Source of the DNA: Nitrospira sp.
GTDB taxonomy: Bacteria; Nitrospirota; Nitrospiria; Nitrospirales; Nitrospiraceae
Assembly: GCA_025935475.1 (NCBI GenBank)
Contig: JAICVE010000057.1
Location: 1 to 11,347 of the forward strand
Direction of reading: 5' to 3'
DNA length: 11,347 nt
This document shows, piece after piece, positions 1 through 6,248 of the stretch; the stretch's first letter is position 1; every line of letters begins with the position of its first letter. Under the pieces are notes generated by a model that worked only from the letters and a program-made list of their open reading frames with translations, had not been told where the DNA came from and did no database searches. The translations under genes were made by a program, and so were the position numbers.

Positions 1-51
1 GAATTCGAAGTGCTTGAGGACGTGCATGTGGAAGTGGCTCCTGTTTCTTAA
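1..51 (+). CDS. lptC: C-terminal tail of probable LptC (partial at left edge)
   Basis: An open frame enters from the left edge in frame 1 and ends at the TAA at 49-51. The visible 16 residues read EFEVLEDVHVEVAPVS, an alternating beta-strand pattern of the kind that ends LptC, the bitopic periplasmic protein that passes LPS from the LptB2FG transporter to LptA. Identification rests mainly on position: lptC normally lies directly before lptA and lptB. The frame overlaps the chosen lptA start by 26 bases, which suggests coupled translation. Too little is visible for an independent family assignment. Confidence 0.5.
   Translation, partial: EFEVLEDVHVEVAPVS
16..19 (+). promoter_or_regulatory. 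Ribosome binding site for lptA
   Basis: GAGG at 16-19, inside TGAGGA, lies six bases before the ATG at 26. It favours this ATG over the TTG at 14, which has no comparable site visible upstream. The site lies within the end of the preceding lptC frame. Confidence 0.5.
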
Positions 52-595
52 TGGGCTGACATTGGCGACGATGACGGCCGCCCTGGCTGCCGTGGCGCCG
101 GCCTCCAATGCCGTGTCGGATCCGGCACTGGGTACAACCGTCATTTCGCAGAAAATGACGTTCAAGAATCAGGAGAGCCAGGCGGTCTTCGATGGAGCGG
201 TGGTACTGACCCGCGGCACGCTCGTCGTCTATTCCGACCGGATGGTGGTGTCCTTCCGCAGCCAGGAGACGGGCCCCGATTCCAAAAAATCCGCAGAGGT
301 CGCGAAAAGCCCGACGACGCCGGCGAAAGGTCCTGATACCGTCTCGAACCGCGCCGTGACTCAAATCGAAGCGACCGGTCGCGTCAAGATCGAGAGGGAT
401 GCCGGCAATGCCACATGTCAGAAGGCCGTGTATTATCGCGACGAAGACAAGATCGTCCTGACGGGCGATCCGGTGGCCTGGGACAAAGGAACCAGAGTCA
501 GCGGAAAGCGCATTACCATGTTCTTGTCGGAAGACCGGACCGTGGTCGAAGGCGGTTCTCGCGTAAGAATTGAGCCTGAGGAAGGAGCAAAGTGA
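26..595 (+). CDS. lptA: LptA/OstA-family periplasmic LPS transport protein
   Basis: The 189-residue product is the likely periplasmic bridge protein that carries lipopolysaccharide between LptC and the outer-membrane LptD. Residues 1-29 form a signal peptide: MWKWLLFLNG start, hydrophobic core, Ala-rich cleavage region ending APASNA. Residues about 37-185 show the OstA-type repeating beta pattern, for example VFDGAVVLTRGTLVVYSDRM, ATGRVKIER, IVLTGDPVAW and GKRITMFLSED. A polar Lys/Ser/Pro/Thr-rich segment at about 80-107 interrupts the fold and looks like a loop insertion. The frame is open to the left edge; ATG 26 is chosen for its GAGG site and because it begins the signal peptide, with TTG 14 as an alternative. 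The stop overlaps the lptB start (GTGA). The family call is well supported by the lptB neighbour; the sequence itself is divergent, as is usual for LptA. Confidence 0.85.
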   Translation: MWKWLLFLNGLTLATMTAALAAVAPASNAVSDPALGTTVISQKMTFKNQESQAVFDGAVVLTRGTLVVYSDRMVVSFRSQETGPDSKKSAEVAKSPTTPAKGPDTVSNRAVTQIEATGRVKIERDAGNATCQKAVYYRDEDKIVLTGDPVAWDKGTRVSGKRITMFLSEDRTVVEGGSRVRIEPEEGAK

Positions 596-1374
596 CGGAA
601 GCGCTCCGCACCGAAGCCGGAATGGATGGTGTCGCACATACTCGCGCATCTCGGGCTGTCCTTCGCGCGGACGGCCTGGTCAAAAGTTTTCGCTCTCGTA
701 AAGTGGTGAAGGGCGTGTCGGTTGACGTGGCAGCGGGTGAAGTGGTGGGGTTGCTGGGTCCGAACGGAGCGGGCAAGACAACGATTTTCGACATGATCGT
801 CGGATTGACGCAGCCGGACGAAGGTACCATCACGCTCAATGGCGTATCGATCACGGCGCTGCCCATGTTCAAACGCGCGCGAAACGGAATCGGCTATCTT
901 CCGCAGGAGTCCTCCGTGTTTCGCCGGCTGTCCGTTCAAGACAATATCCTGGCAATTCTGGAAATGCTGGATTACTCTCGTTCGGAGCGGGCCGAACGGG
1001 TGGATGCGTTGCTCAACGAGCTCGATCTCGGGCACATCAGGACCAGCATGGCCTACGCGCTTTCCGGCGGCGAACGCCGCCGGTTGGAAATCACCCGGGC
1101 CTTGGCGACCAATCCCACGTTCATGTTGCTCGATGAACCGTTCGCCGGGATCGACCCCATTGCCGTCGCCGACATTCAACAGATCATCATCAGACTCAAA
1201 GGCAAGGGCATCGGCATTCTCATCACCGATCACAATGTGCAAGAAACGCTGTCGATTACCGACCGCGCCTATATCATCAATGAAGGTCTGGTACTCGAAT
1301 CCGGCTCTCCCGATACCATCGTGAAGAGCGAGACGGCACGCGCAGTGTATTTGGGCGAACGATTCACTCTGTAA
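592..1374 (+). CDS. lptB: LPS export ABC transporter ATPase LptB
   Basis: This is the cytoplasmic ATPase of the LptB2FG exporter, which uses ATP hydrolysis to extract LPS from the inner membrane. All ABC motifs are intact in the 260-residue protein: Walker A GPNGAGKTT at 56-64, Q-loop Gln105 in GYLPQE, signature LSGGE at 157-161, Walker B FMLLDEP at 177-183, D-loop GIDP at 186-189 and the switch His214 in ITDHN. The segment LPQESSVFRRLSVQDNI is typical of LptB. A non-conserved extension of about 23 residues precedes the family's usual start. The GTG at 592 is preferred because AAGGAG (582-587) stands four bases before it and it overlaps the lptA stop; ATG 622 is the alternative and would remove part of the extension. 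lptF and lptG are not in the window and are commonly located elsewhere. Confidence 0.95.
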   Translation: MTEALRTEAGMDGVAHTRASRAVLRADGLVKSFRSRKVVKGVSVDVAAGEVVGLLGPNGAGKTTIFDMIVGLTQPDEGTITLNGVSITALPMFKRARNGIGYLPQESSVFRRLSVQDNILAILEMLDYSRSERAERVDALLNELDLGHIRTSMAYALSGGERRRLEITRALATNPTFMLLDEPFAGIDPIAVADIQQIIIRLKGKGIGILITDHNVQETLSITDRAYIINEGLVLESGSPDTIVKSETARAVYLGERFTL

Positions 1375-1390
1375 CGGTACGTCGTATCCG

Positions 1391-2914
1391 ATGAAGCTTC
1401 GTCTCGATCTCCGTCTCAGTCAAAAATTGATCATGACGCCGCAGTTGCAGCAGGCGATCAAGCTGCTGCAGTTGTCGCGCCTAGAGCTCCAACAGAGTTT
1501 GGCGCAGCATCTGATGGAGAATCCGCTCCTCGACGAGTTGCCGGAAGAGGCGGAAGAGAATGAATCCGTCACGGCGGAGGAACAAGCAGAGGAGGCGGCC
1601 GCAGCCGCTTCACCGACGACTGAAGCGCCCGAAGCGGAATCCTCCTCCACACCGGAAGAGCGCGACAGCCCCGACGAAGTGTCTGCAGCCGGTTGGGAGG
1701 AGTACTTCGGCACTGATCGACGGACGGGCGGCGGAGAAGGCCAGTCCTCGTCATCGGACGAATTTCCGTCCTACGAGCAGACCGTCGCCAAGGCGGCGTC
1801 GTTGGAAGATCACTTGCTCTGGCAACTGTCGATGTCCGGTCTATCGGAACGCCATAAGGCGATCGGGCGGTTGCTGATCGGCAATCTCGACGATGACGGT
1901 TATCTCCGGACACCGATGGCAGAAATCATCAGCGGGACGGATTTCAGCGAAACGGAGGCCGAGTCCGTCCTCCATGATATCCAAACATTCGACCCAACCG
2001 GCGTCGGTGCGAGAGACCTACCTGAATGCCTGATGCTGCAGCTTGGCCATTTGGGCAAGAGCCCCATGGGATCGCTGGGCGCCCGTCCAGGCGCACTCAA
2101 AGGGTCGATCGTCGAAGCGGTGGTCCTGCATCATTTGAAAGATCTGGAAAAAAAGCAATATGCGAAGATCGCGAAGGCTCTCGATGTGACTGTGGCCGAA
2201 GTATTTCAGGCCACGAAGGTGATCGAAGGGCTCGAGCCAAAACCCGGCAGGCCGTTTTCCAATACGCAGAACTATGTGATCGTGCCCGACGTGTTCGTCG
2301 TAAAGAACGAAGGCGAATGGGTAGTCCTCTTGAATGACGACGGATTACCACGGATGCGCATCAGCCCCTATTATAAGCAGATGATGGCGTCCGGCGAGGG
2401 CGGATCCTCGGAAACCAAAGCGTACTTGGACGAGAAGCTGCGGGCGGCGCAATGGGTGATCCGCAGCATCGAGCAGCGCAACAAGACCATCGTGAAGGTT
2501 GTGACCAGCATCGTCAAGTTTCAGGAACAGTTTTTTGAGAAGGGAATTCAGCATCTGAGACCACTGGTCCTGAAGCAGGTGGCTGAAGACATTGGGATGC
2601 ATGAGTCCACGATCAGTCGGGTCACGGCCAATAAGTATATGTATTGTCCGCAGGGCATGCTGGAGCTCAAGTTCTTTTTCAACGCCGGCCTGCAACGGGC
2701 GGACCAGCCCATCGGAGACATGCTGTCGTCTGTTACGGTTCGGGAGATGATCAAGAAAATGGTGGCGGAGGAGGATGCCAACCATCCGCTCAAAGACGAA
2801 GAAATCGCCGCGCGATTGCGTGAGCGCCAGGTGCTGATCGCCCGACGAACGGTCGCGAAGTACCGGGCCGAAGAAAACATCCCACCAGCCACCCAACGCA
2901 AGCGCTTTTTCTAG
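1391..2914 (+). CDS. rpoN: RNA polymerase sigma-54 factor RpoN
   Basis: This is the alternative sigma factor that directs RNA polymerase to -24/-12 promoters and needs AAA+ activators. The 507-residue protein has region I at 1-50 (MKLRLDLRLSQKLIMTPQLQ, then the Leu/Gln-rich helix to ENPLLDE). An acidic, low-complexity region II with many Glu, Ala and Ser covers about 51-130. The core-binding domain follows at about 135-330 (DPTGVGARDL at 201-210). The helix-turn-helix lies near 394-416 (LKQVAEDIGMHESTISRVTA) and the RpoN box ARRTVAKYR at 484-492 is complete. Length is normal for the family. ATG 1391 is fixed by the conserved N-terminus, yet no Shine-Dalgarno sequence is visible in the 16 bases after the lptB stop, so translation may depend on coupling to lptB. 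The place between lptB and hpf is the classic one. Confidence 0.97.
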   Translation: MKLRLDLRLSQKLIMTPQLQQAIKLLQLSRLELQQSLAQHLMENPLLDELPEEAEENESVTAEEQAEEAAAAASPTTEAPEAESSSTPEERDSPDEVSAAGWEEYFGTDRRTGGGEGQSSSSDEFPSYEQTVAKAASLEDHLLWQLSMSGLSERHKAIGRLLIGNLDDDGYLRTPMAEIISGTDFSETEAESVLHDIQTFDPTGVGARDLPECLMLQLGHLGKSPMGSLGARPGALKGSIVEAVVLHHLKDLEKKQYAKIAKALDVTVAEVFQATKVIEGLEPKPGRPFSNTQNYVIVPDVFVVKNEGEWVVLLNDDGLPRMRISPYYKQMMASGEGGSSETKAYLDEKLRAAQWVIRSIEQRNKTIVKVVTSIVKFQEQFFEKGIQHLRPLVLKQVAEDIGMHESTISRVTANKYMYCPQGMLELKFFFNAGLQRADQPIGDMLSSVTVREMIKKMVAEEDANHPLKDEEIAARLRERQVLIARRTVAKYRAEENIPPATQRKRFF

Positions 2915-2947
2915 CCCGGATTCTGGACGTTGCAGAGTTTTCAGTTG

Positions 2948-2953
2948 AAGGAG
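2948..2953 (+). promoter_or_regulatory. Ribosome binding site that sets the hpf start
   Basis: AAGGAG at 2948-2953 lies seven bases before ATG 2961 but only one base before ATG 2955. It therefore supports 2961 as the hpf start, which also gives the family-typical first residues MKITGRH. Confidence 0.8.
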
Positions 2954-2960
2954 CATGTGG

Positions 2961-3461
2961 ATGAAGATTACCGGCCGACATATGGATGTAACGCCCGCGC
3001 TCAAACGGTATATCCGGGCGCGTTTTGAACGGCTCGAGCGCTACGATGTCTCACCCGATCGTTTGGAGATCGTGCTGAGTGTGACCAAGCTCCAGCATAC
3101 GGCGGAGGTGGTCTGCTCGATCAGAGGGAAACGGTTTCAGGCCAAAACTTCCACGCGAGAAATGTATGCCACGGTTGACCAACTGGTCGATCGCCTGGAT
3201 GGACAGATCAAGAAGTACAAGGAGCGGCGCGCCGAGCACAAGGGACGGCAGAAACGAGCATTGCCCGCCCAGCCGCAGACGACCGATTCCGAAGAGCTGA
3301 AAATCGTCCGTCCGAAGATCGCCGTGCTGTCACGGAGCGAGGCGCGAAACCGCCTGGACCCGGGTCCCGGGGCGATTGTGCTGTTTACCTGCGCGGATTC
3401 TGGAAAGCTGCAGATTCTTAGGCGCTCAGAGACCGGTCACGTCGTCTTGATTGATCCCTGA
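2961..3461 (+). CDS. hpf: Ribosome hibernation-promoting factor, HPF/YfiA family, long-type
   Basis: The protein binds the 30S decoding region in slow growth or stress and silences ribosomes. From ATG 2961 it has 166 residues. Residues 1-95 are the S30AE domain: MKITGRHMDVTPALKRYIRA, VEVVCS-like strands (TAEVVCSIRG) and the basic helix DQLVDRLDGQIKKYKERR. A charged linker at about 93-113 leads to a short C-terminal domain at about 114-166 (KIAVLSRSEARNRLDPG, GAIVLFTCADSGKLQILRRS). That part resembles the dimerisation tail of long HPF, which pairs two ribosomes into 100S particles, but the match is loose. Short proteobacterial HPF has only about 95 residues, so this is the long architecture. 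It follows rpoN by 46 bases and precedes rapZ by 9, so co-transcription is likely. Confidence 0.9.
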   Translation: MKITGRHMDVTPALKRYIRARFERLERYDVSPDRLEIVLSVTKLQHTAEVVCSIRGKRFQAKTSTREMYATVDQLVDRLDGQIKKYKERRAEHKGRQKRALPAQPQTTDSEELKIVRPKIAVLSRSEARNRLDPGPGAIVLFTCADSGKLQILRRSETGHVVLIDP

Positions 3462-3470
3462 GGGACCAAC

Positions 3471-4334
3471 ATGCCAGGACTCAAGCTCGTGGTGATTACC
3501 GGTCTTTCGGGAGCCGGCAAGTCTCACGCGCTGAAATGCTTCGAGGACGTCGGCTATTTCTGCGTCGATAACCTGCCCCCGGCCCTCCTTCCGACGTTCG
3601 TCGAACTCTGTCACCAGCAGGGTGGGGAAATCAAAAATGTCGCGCTTGGCATCGACATCCGAGAACGGGTGTTTTTTGCCGACCTCACCGGCATCCTTCA
3701 GCGCATCAAAGACCTGGGCCACTCGGTGGAGTTGTTGTTCCTTGAAGCCCGCGATGCCGTGCTGGTGAGGCGTTTCTCGGAGTCGCGGAGACCGCATCCG
3801 TTGCTGCCGGAACTACCCGTCCTCGAAGGGGTGCGCTTCGAAAAGGAACGGCTTTCGGAAATTCGGTCCCACGCCGATCGCATCATTGATACCTCCAACC
3901 TCAGCGTGCACGAATTGCGGGATCTCCTGAGCCGGCATTTCAGCCACGAACAATCCCGTCGCCTCACAATTTCGCTCATCACATTCGGGTACAAGTTTGG
4001 CGTTCCTTACGACATCGATCTCTTGTTCGACGTGCGGTTTCTGCGGAATCCGTACTTCGTCCCGGATCTCAAGCCATTGACGGGCGAAGATCCGCGGGTC
4101 CGCAGCTACGTGCTTGAGGATCCCGATGCCAAGGGCTTTCTTGATCGGTTAGAAGCCTTCTTCACCTTCCTCATCCCGCTGTTCGAGCGGGAACGTCGAA
4201 GCTACTTGAATGTGGGCATCGGTTGCACGGGAGGCCGCCACCGGTCGGTGGTGATTGCCAAGCGATTACAAGAGAGCTTTGCTTCGGCCGGATACCACGT
4301 CACCCTGTCTCACCGAGATCTCACGAAGTCATAA
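3471..4334 (+). CDS. rapZ: RNase adapter / nucleotide-binding protein RapZ (YvcJ family)
   Basis: The 287-residue protein belongs to the RapZ/YvcJ P-loop family. In Escherichia coli RapZ binds glucosamine-6-phosphate and guides RNase E to the small RNA GlmZ, tuning GlmS and amino-sugar supply for LPS and peptidoglycan; whether that role holds here is unknown. Visible marks are Walker A GLSGAGKS at 11-18, CVDNLPP at 31-37, the RRPHPL segment at 106-111, FGYKFGVPYDIDLLFDVRF at 172-190, and the hallmark C-terminal GCTGGRHRSV at 251-260. Length is standard. GAGGGA (3460-3465) stands five bases before ATG 3471. It ends the lpt-rpoN operon; the usual ptsN between hpf and rapZ is absent. Confidence 0.95.
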   Translation: MPGLKLVVITGLSGAGKSHALKCFEDVGYFCVDNLPPALLPTFVELCHQQGGEIKNVALGIDIRERVFFADLTGILQRIKDLGHSVELLFLEARDAVLVRRFSESRRPHPLLPELPVLEGVRFEKERLSEIRSHADRIIDTSNLSVHELRDLLSRHFSHEQSRRLTISLITFGYKFGVPYDIDLLFDVRFLRNPYFVPDLKPLTGEDPRVRSYVLEDPDAKGFLDRLEAFFTFLIPLFERERRSYLNVGIGCTGGRHRSVVIAKRLQESFASAGYHVTLSHRDLTKS

Positions 4335-4355
4335 TTATCAACGTTCCACGGCCGG

Positions 4356-4379
4356 GGGCCGGTGGGTCCTCCCTGGCCC
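4356..4379 (+). terminator. GC-rich hairpin after rapZ, possible terminator
   Basis: A left arm at 4356-4365 (GGGCCGGTGG) pairs with 4371-4379 (CCCTGGCCC): nine pairs with one bulged T and a five-base loop. It lies 22 bases after the rapZ stop and ahead of the pil promoter, where a terminator is expected. No T-run follows directly; the nearest is CTTTTCTT at 4409-4416. So this is either an unusual intrinsic terminator or only a structured spacer. Confidence 0.4.
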
Positions 4380-4414
4380 ATCCTGACCGACCTGTGGCCT
4401 GTGTGGCCCTTTTC

Positions 4415-4442
4415 TTGACAGGGAGAGCACACGAACTATACT
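4415..4442 (+). promoter_or_regulatory. Sigma-70-type promoter of the pilMNOPQ operon
   Basis: A perfect -35 TTGACA (4415-4420) is followed after 16 bases by TATACT (4437-4442), a five-of-six match to TATAAT. Transcription is predicted to start near 4449, which leaves a leader of about 134 bases before pilM. This is by far the best promoter match in the non-coding parts of the window, and its position between rapZ and pilM separates the two operons. Confidence 0.8.
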
Positions 4443-4452
4443 TAGGGTGCAT

Positions 4453-4492
4453 CGCGAAATCGCTGTATTGAAGCCATGTTTAGCGTTTCGCG
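4453..4492 (+). promoter_or_regulatory. Leader hairpin just downstream of the pil promoter
   Basis: Left arm CGCGAAATCGCT (4453-4464) pairs with AGCGTTTCGCG (4482-4492): eleven Watson-Crick pairs with one bulged T and a 17-base loop. It begins about four bases after the predicted transcription start. It could protect the 5' end of the mRNA, act as an attenuator or riboregulatory element, or as DNA serve as a protein-binding inverted repeat. No T-run follows, so simple termination is unlikely. The role is not known. Confidence 0.5.
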
Positions 4493-4520
4493 CGCCGGGG
4501 ATCGGTCAACCAGGAGCCGA

Positions 4521-4589
4521 ATGTTAGAAAAACATAAAATGATTTGCGCTGGAAGGCAAGTCATGTACAGTCTGAGGCACGTATGCTGA
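4521..4589 (+). CDS. Possible 22-residue leader ORF overlapping the pilM start
   Basis: ATG 4521 is preceded by AGGAG (4512-4516) at a spacing of four bases, a better-looking initiation site than that of several confident genes here. The frame runs 22 codons (start MLEKHK, end SLRHVC) to TGA 4587-4589, just past the pilM ATG at 4583, in a different frame. This layout fits a small upstream frame coupled to pilM translation. I do not recognise the peptide; it has two Cys and no clear membrane segment. It may be chance: a frame this short is not evidence of coding by itself. Confidence 0.3.
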   Translation: MLEKHKMICAGRQVMYSLRHVC

Positions 4590-5692
4590 ATTCGCTAAAA
4601 AGCCTCGTCGACACAGATATTTTGTCGCTGTTGACTCCGAAGCGGCAGTTAGTCGGGTTGGATATTGGATCCAGCGGGATCAAGCTCGTCCAACTGAAGG
4701 AAAATCGAGGCCGGTACATTCTGCAGAAATTCGGATTCAAGCCACTCGAGCCCGAGGTGATCGTCGATGGCACGGTGATGGACGAAGGCCGCGTCGTGGC
4801 GGCCATCAAAGAACTGTTCGATGAGCTGAACGTCAAAGTCAGGCAGGTCGCAGTGTCGATCTCAGGCCACGCGGTGATCATCAAGAAAATCAGCCTTCCC
4901 CCGATGCCCGACGATGAGCTGGAGGGCCAAGTGAAGTTGGCTGCCGAGCAGTACATTCCCTTCGATATCAACGAAGTGAATATCGATTTTCATGTGCTGC
5001 CTGCGGCGGGAGGCGAGGCGTCTGATGGCGAAATGTCGGTCATCCTGGTCGCGGCAAAAAAAGACAAGATTAACGAGTTGACGGAGCTCGTGAAGGGCGC
5101 AGGGCTCATGCCGATGGTCATGGATGTGGACGCCTTCGCGATCGAAAATATGCATGCGATCAATTATCCGATGTCGCAGGATGAAACGACGGCCCTCGTC
5201 AATGTCGGGGCAAGCGTGATGAACATCAATATCGTGTCCAAGGGCACGTCGCTGTTTACCCGAGATATCCCTATCGGCGGCAACCGCTACACGGAATCTA
5301 TCCAGCGTGAGTTGGGACTGTCATACGAAGACGCGGAGGCCCTCAAGAAGGGCGGGAAGCCGTCCGGCAGCAACCAAGCCGCCGCCGCGCAGGGCGTGGT
5401 CGAAAGCGTCAATGCCGAAGTGGCGTCTGAAATCGCCCGGACCATTGATTACTTCAAGTCGACGGTGACCGAAGGTGAGGTCCAACAGGTGTTGCTGTGC
5501 GGTGGCGGGGCGCAAATCGCCGGCCTCGTAAAACAACTGCGGGACCGGATGCACGCCGTCGTCGAGGTCGCGAATCCGTTTGCGGAGGTCGATACATCGG
5601 GAAGTGATTTTGACCAAGCGACATTGGCGGACTTGGCTCCGATGGCGTCGGTGGGCATCGGATTGGCGCTTAGATCGGTAGGGGATCGATGA
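4583..5692 (+). CDS. pilM: Type IV pilus assembly protein PilM (actin-like)
   Basis: PilM is the cytoplasmic actin-like ATP-binding component that grips the N-terminal tail of PilN and links the alignment complex to the pilus motor. In the 369-residue protein, the first phosphate motif is GLDIGSSGIKLVQL at 25-38 and the second is VNVGASVMNINI near 206-217. The adenosine-side Gly-rich motif is LLCGGGAQIAGL at 304-315. The SLPPMPDDELEGQVKLAAEQ segment at 104-123 is family-typical. ATG 4583 is chosen for GAGG at 4574-4577, five bases upstream; an in-frame TTG at 4544 would add 13 residues without family resemblance. It is the first gene of the pil operon and overlaps pilN by ATGA. Confidence 0.95.
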   Translation: MLNSLKSLVDTDILSLLTPKRQLVGLDIGSSGIKLVQLKENRGRYILQKFGFKPLEPEVIVDGTVMDEGRVVAAIKELFDELNVKVRQVAVSISGHAVIIKKISLPPMPDDELEGQVKLAAEQYIPFDINEVNIDFHVLPAAGGEASDGEMSVILVAAKKDKINELTELVKGAGLMPMVMDVDAFAIENMHAINYPMSQDETTALVNVGASVMNINIVSKGTSLFTRDIPIGGNRYTESIQRELGLSYEDAEALKKGGKPSGSNQAAAAQGVVESVNAEVASEIARTIDYFKSTVTEGEVQQVLLCGGGAQIAGLVKQLRDRMHAVVEVANPFAEVDTSGSDFDQATLADLAPMASVGIGLALRSVGDR

Positions 5693-6243
5693 TTCGCATC
5701 AATCTATTGTCGACGGGCTCGAAGGGACGTGCCCCCAAACCACAGTACGATGTGCGGGCGCAACTGCTTCTGGGCGTCGGCTTGTTGGCTATTACGTTGA
5801 GTGCCTGCTGGTGGTACTCGGCCTCGCTTGACGATGAGATTGCCACTCGCCAGACGGAGAAAGCCGACAAAGAGAAGCAGGTCGCCCAATTGAAGGAGCA
5901 GGTGAAGCAAGTTTCCGATTTCGAGGCGAGAAAGAAACAACTGGAAGACAAGAATCGCATCATCGACCAGCTGGAGAAGTCGCGTGTGGGCCCCGTGAAG
6001 GTCATGGATCATGTGAGTCAAAGCCTTGAACCGCTGAAGCTTTGGCTCGTGAGGGTGGCTGTGACAGGACAGAGCATTGACTTAGAGGGCCGCGCCCTGA
6101 CCAACGACGATGTGGTTGAGTTCGTGAACAACTTACGCCGTACAGACTATTTTACCGACATCAATCTTCAAGAAAGTCGGGCTGCGGTCGAGAGCCAGCT
6201 CAGCCTGTTCCAGTTCAAGCTAGCGTTCCGCATGAAAGGATAG
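5689..6243 (+). CDS. pilN: Type IV pilus inner-membrane protein PilN
   Basis: PilN forms inner-membrane heterodimers with PilO and docks PilM through its cytoplasmic tail. The 184-residue product begins with the conserved MIRINLL tail (residues 1-7), the element that inserts into PilM. One transmembrane segment covers about 24-45. A periplasmic coiled coil at about 47-98 is rich in Lys, Glu and Gln (KADKEKQVAQLKEQVKQV). A ferredoxin-like periplasmic domain follows at about 105-183 (WLVRVAVTGQSIDLEGRALT, VVEFVNNLRRTDYF). Its ATG overlaps the pilM stop as ATGA, and the next gene starts five bases after its stop. Confidence 0.93.
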   Translation: MIRINLLSTGSKGRAPKPQYDVRAQLLLGVGLLAITLSACWWYSASLDDEIATRQTEKADKEKQVAQLKEQVKQVSDFEARKKQLEDKNRIIDQLEKSRVGPVKVMDHVSQSLEPLKLWLVRVAVTGQSIDLEGRALTNDDVVEFVNNLRRTDYFTDINLQESRAAVESQLSLFQFKLAFRMKG

Positions 6244-6248
6244 CGAGC

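Noticed and set aside
433..1242. A 269-codon frame on the minus strand opposite lptA/lptB
   Set aside because: It is antisense to conserved coding sequence with intact ABC motifs. The His/Asp/Arg-rich composition is typical of a reverse-strand shadow in GC-rich DNA.
4404..4419. Sigma-54-like -24/-12 element (TGGCCCT-N4-TTGAC) overlapping the pil -35
   Set aside because: The GG and spacing fit, but the essential GC at -12 is GA here, and the same bases form a perfect sigma-70 -35. The presence of rpoN nearby is not evidence for a sigma-54 site.
4223..4471. An 82-codon frame over the end of rapZ and the following spacer
   Set aside because: More than a third of it lies out of frame inside rapZ's conserved C-terminus, it has no ribosome binding site, and it would run through the terminator-like hairpin and the pil promoter.
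4535..4540. TAAAAT as a second -10 box for pilM
   Set aside because: No -35-like hexamer lies 15 to 19 bases upstream; the AT-rich run is explained equally well by chance.
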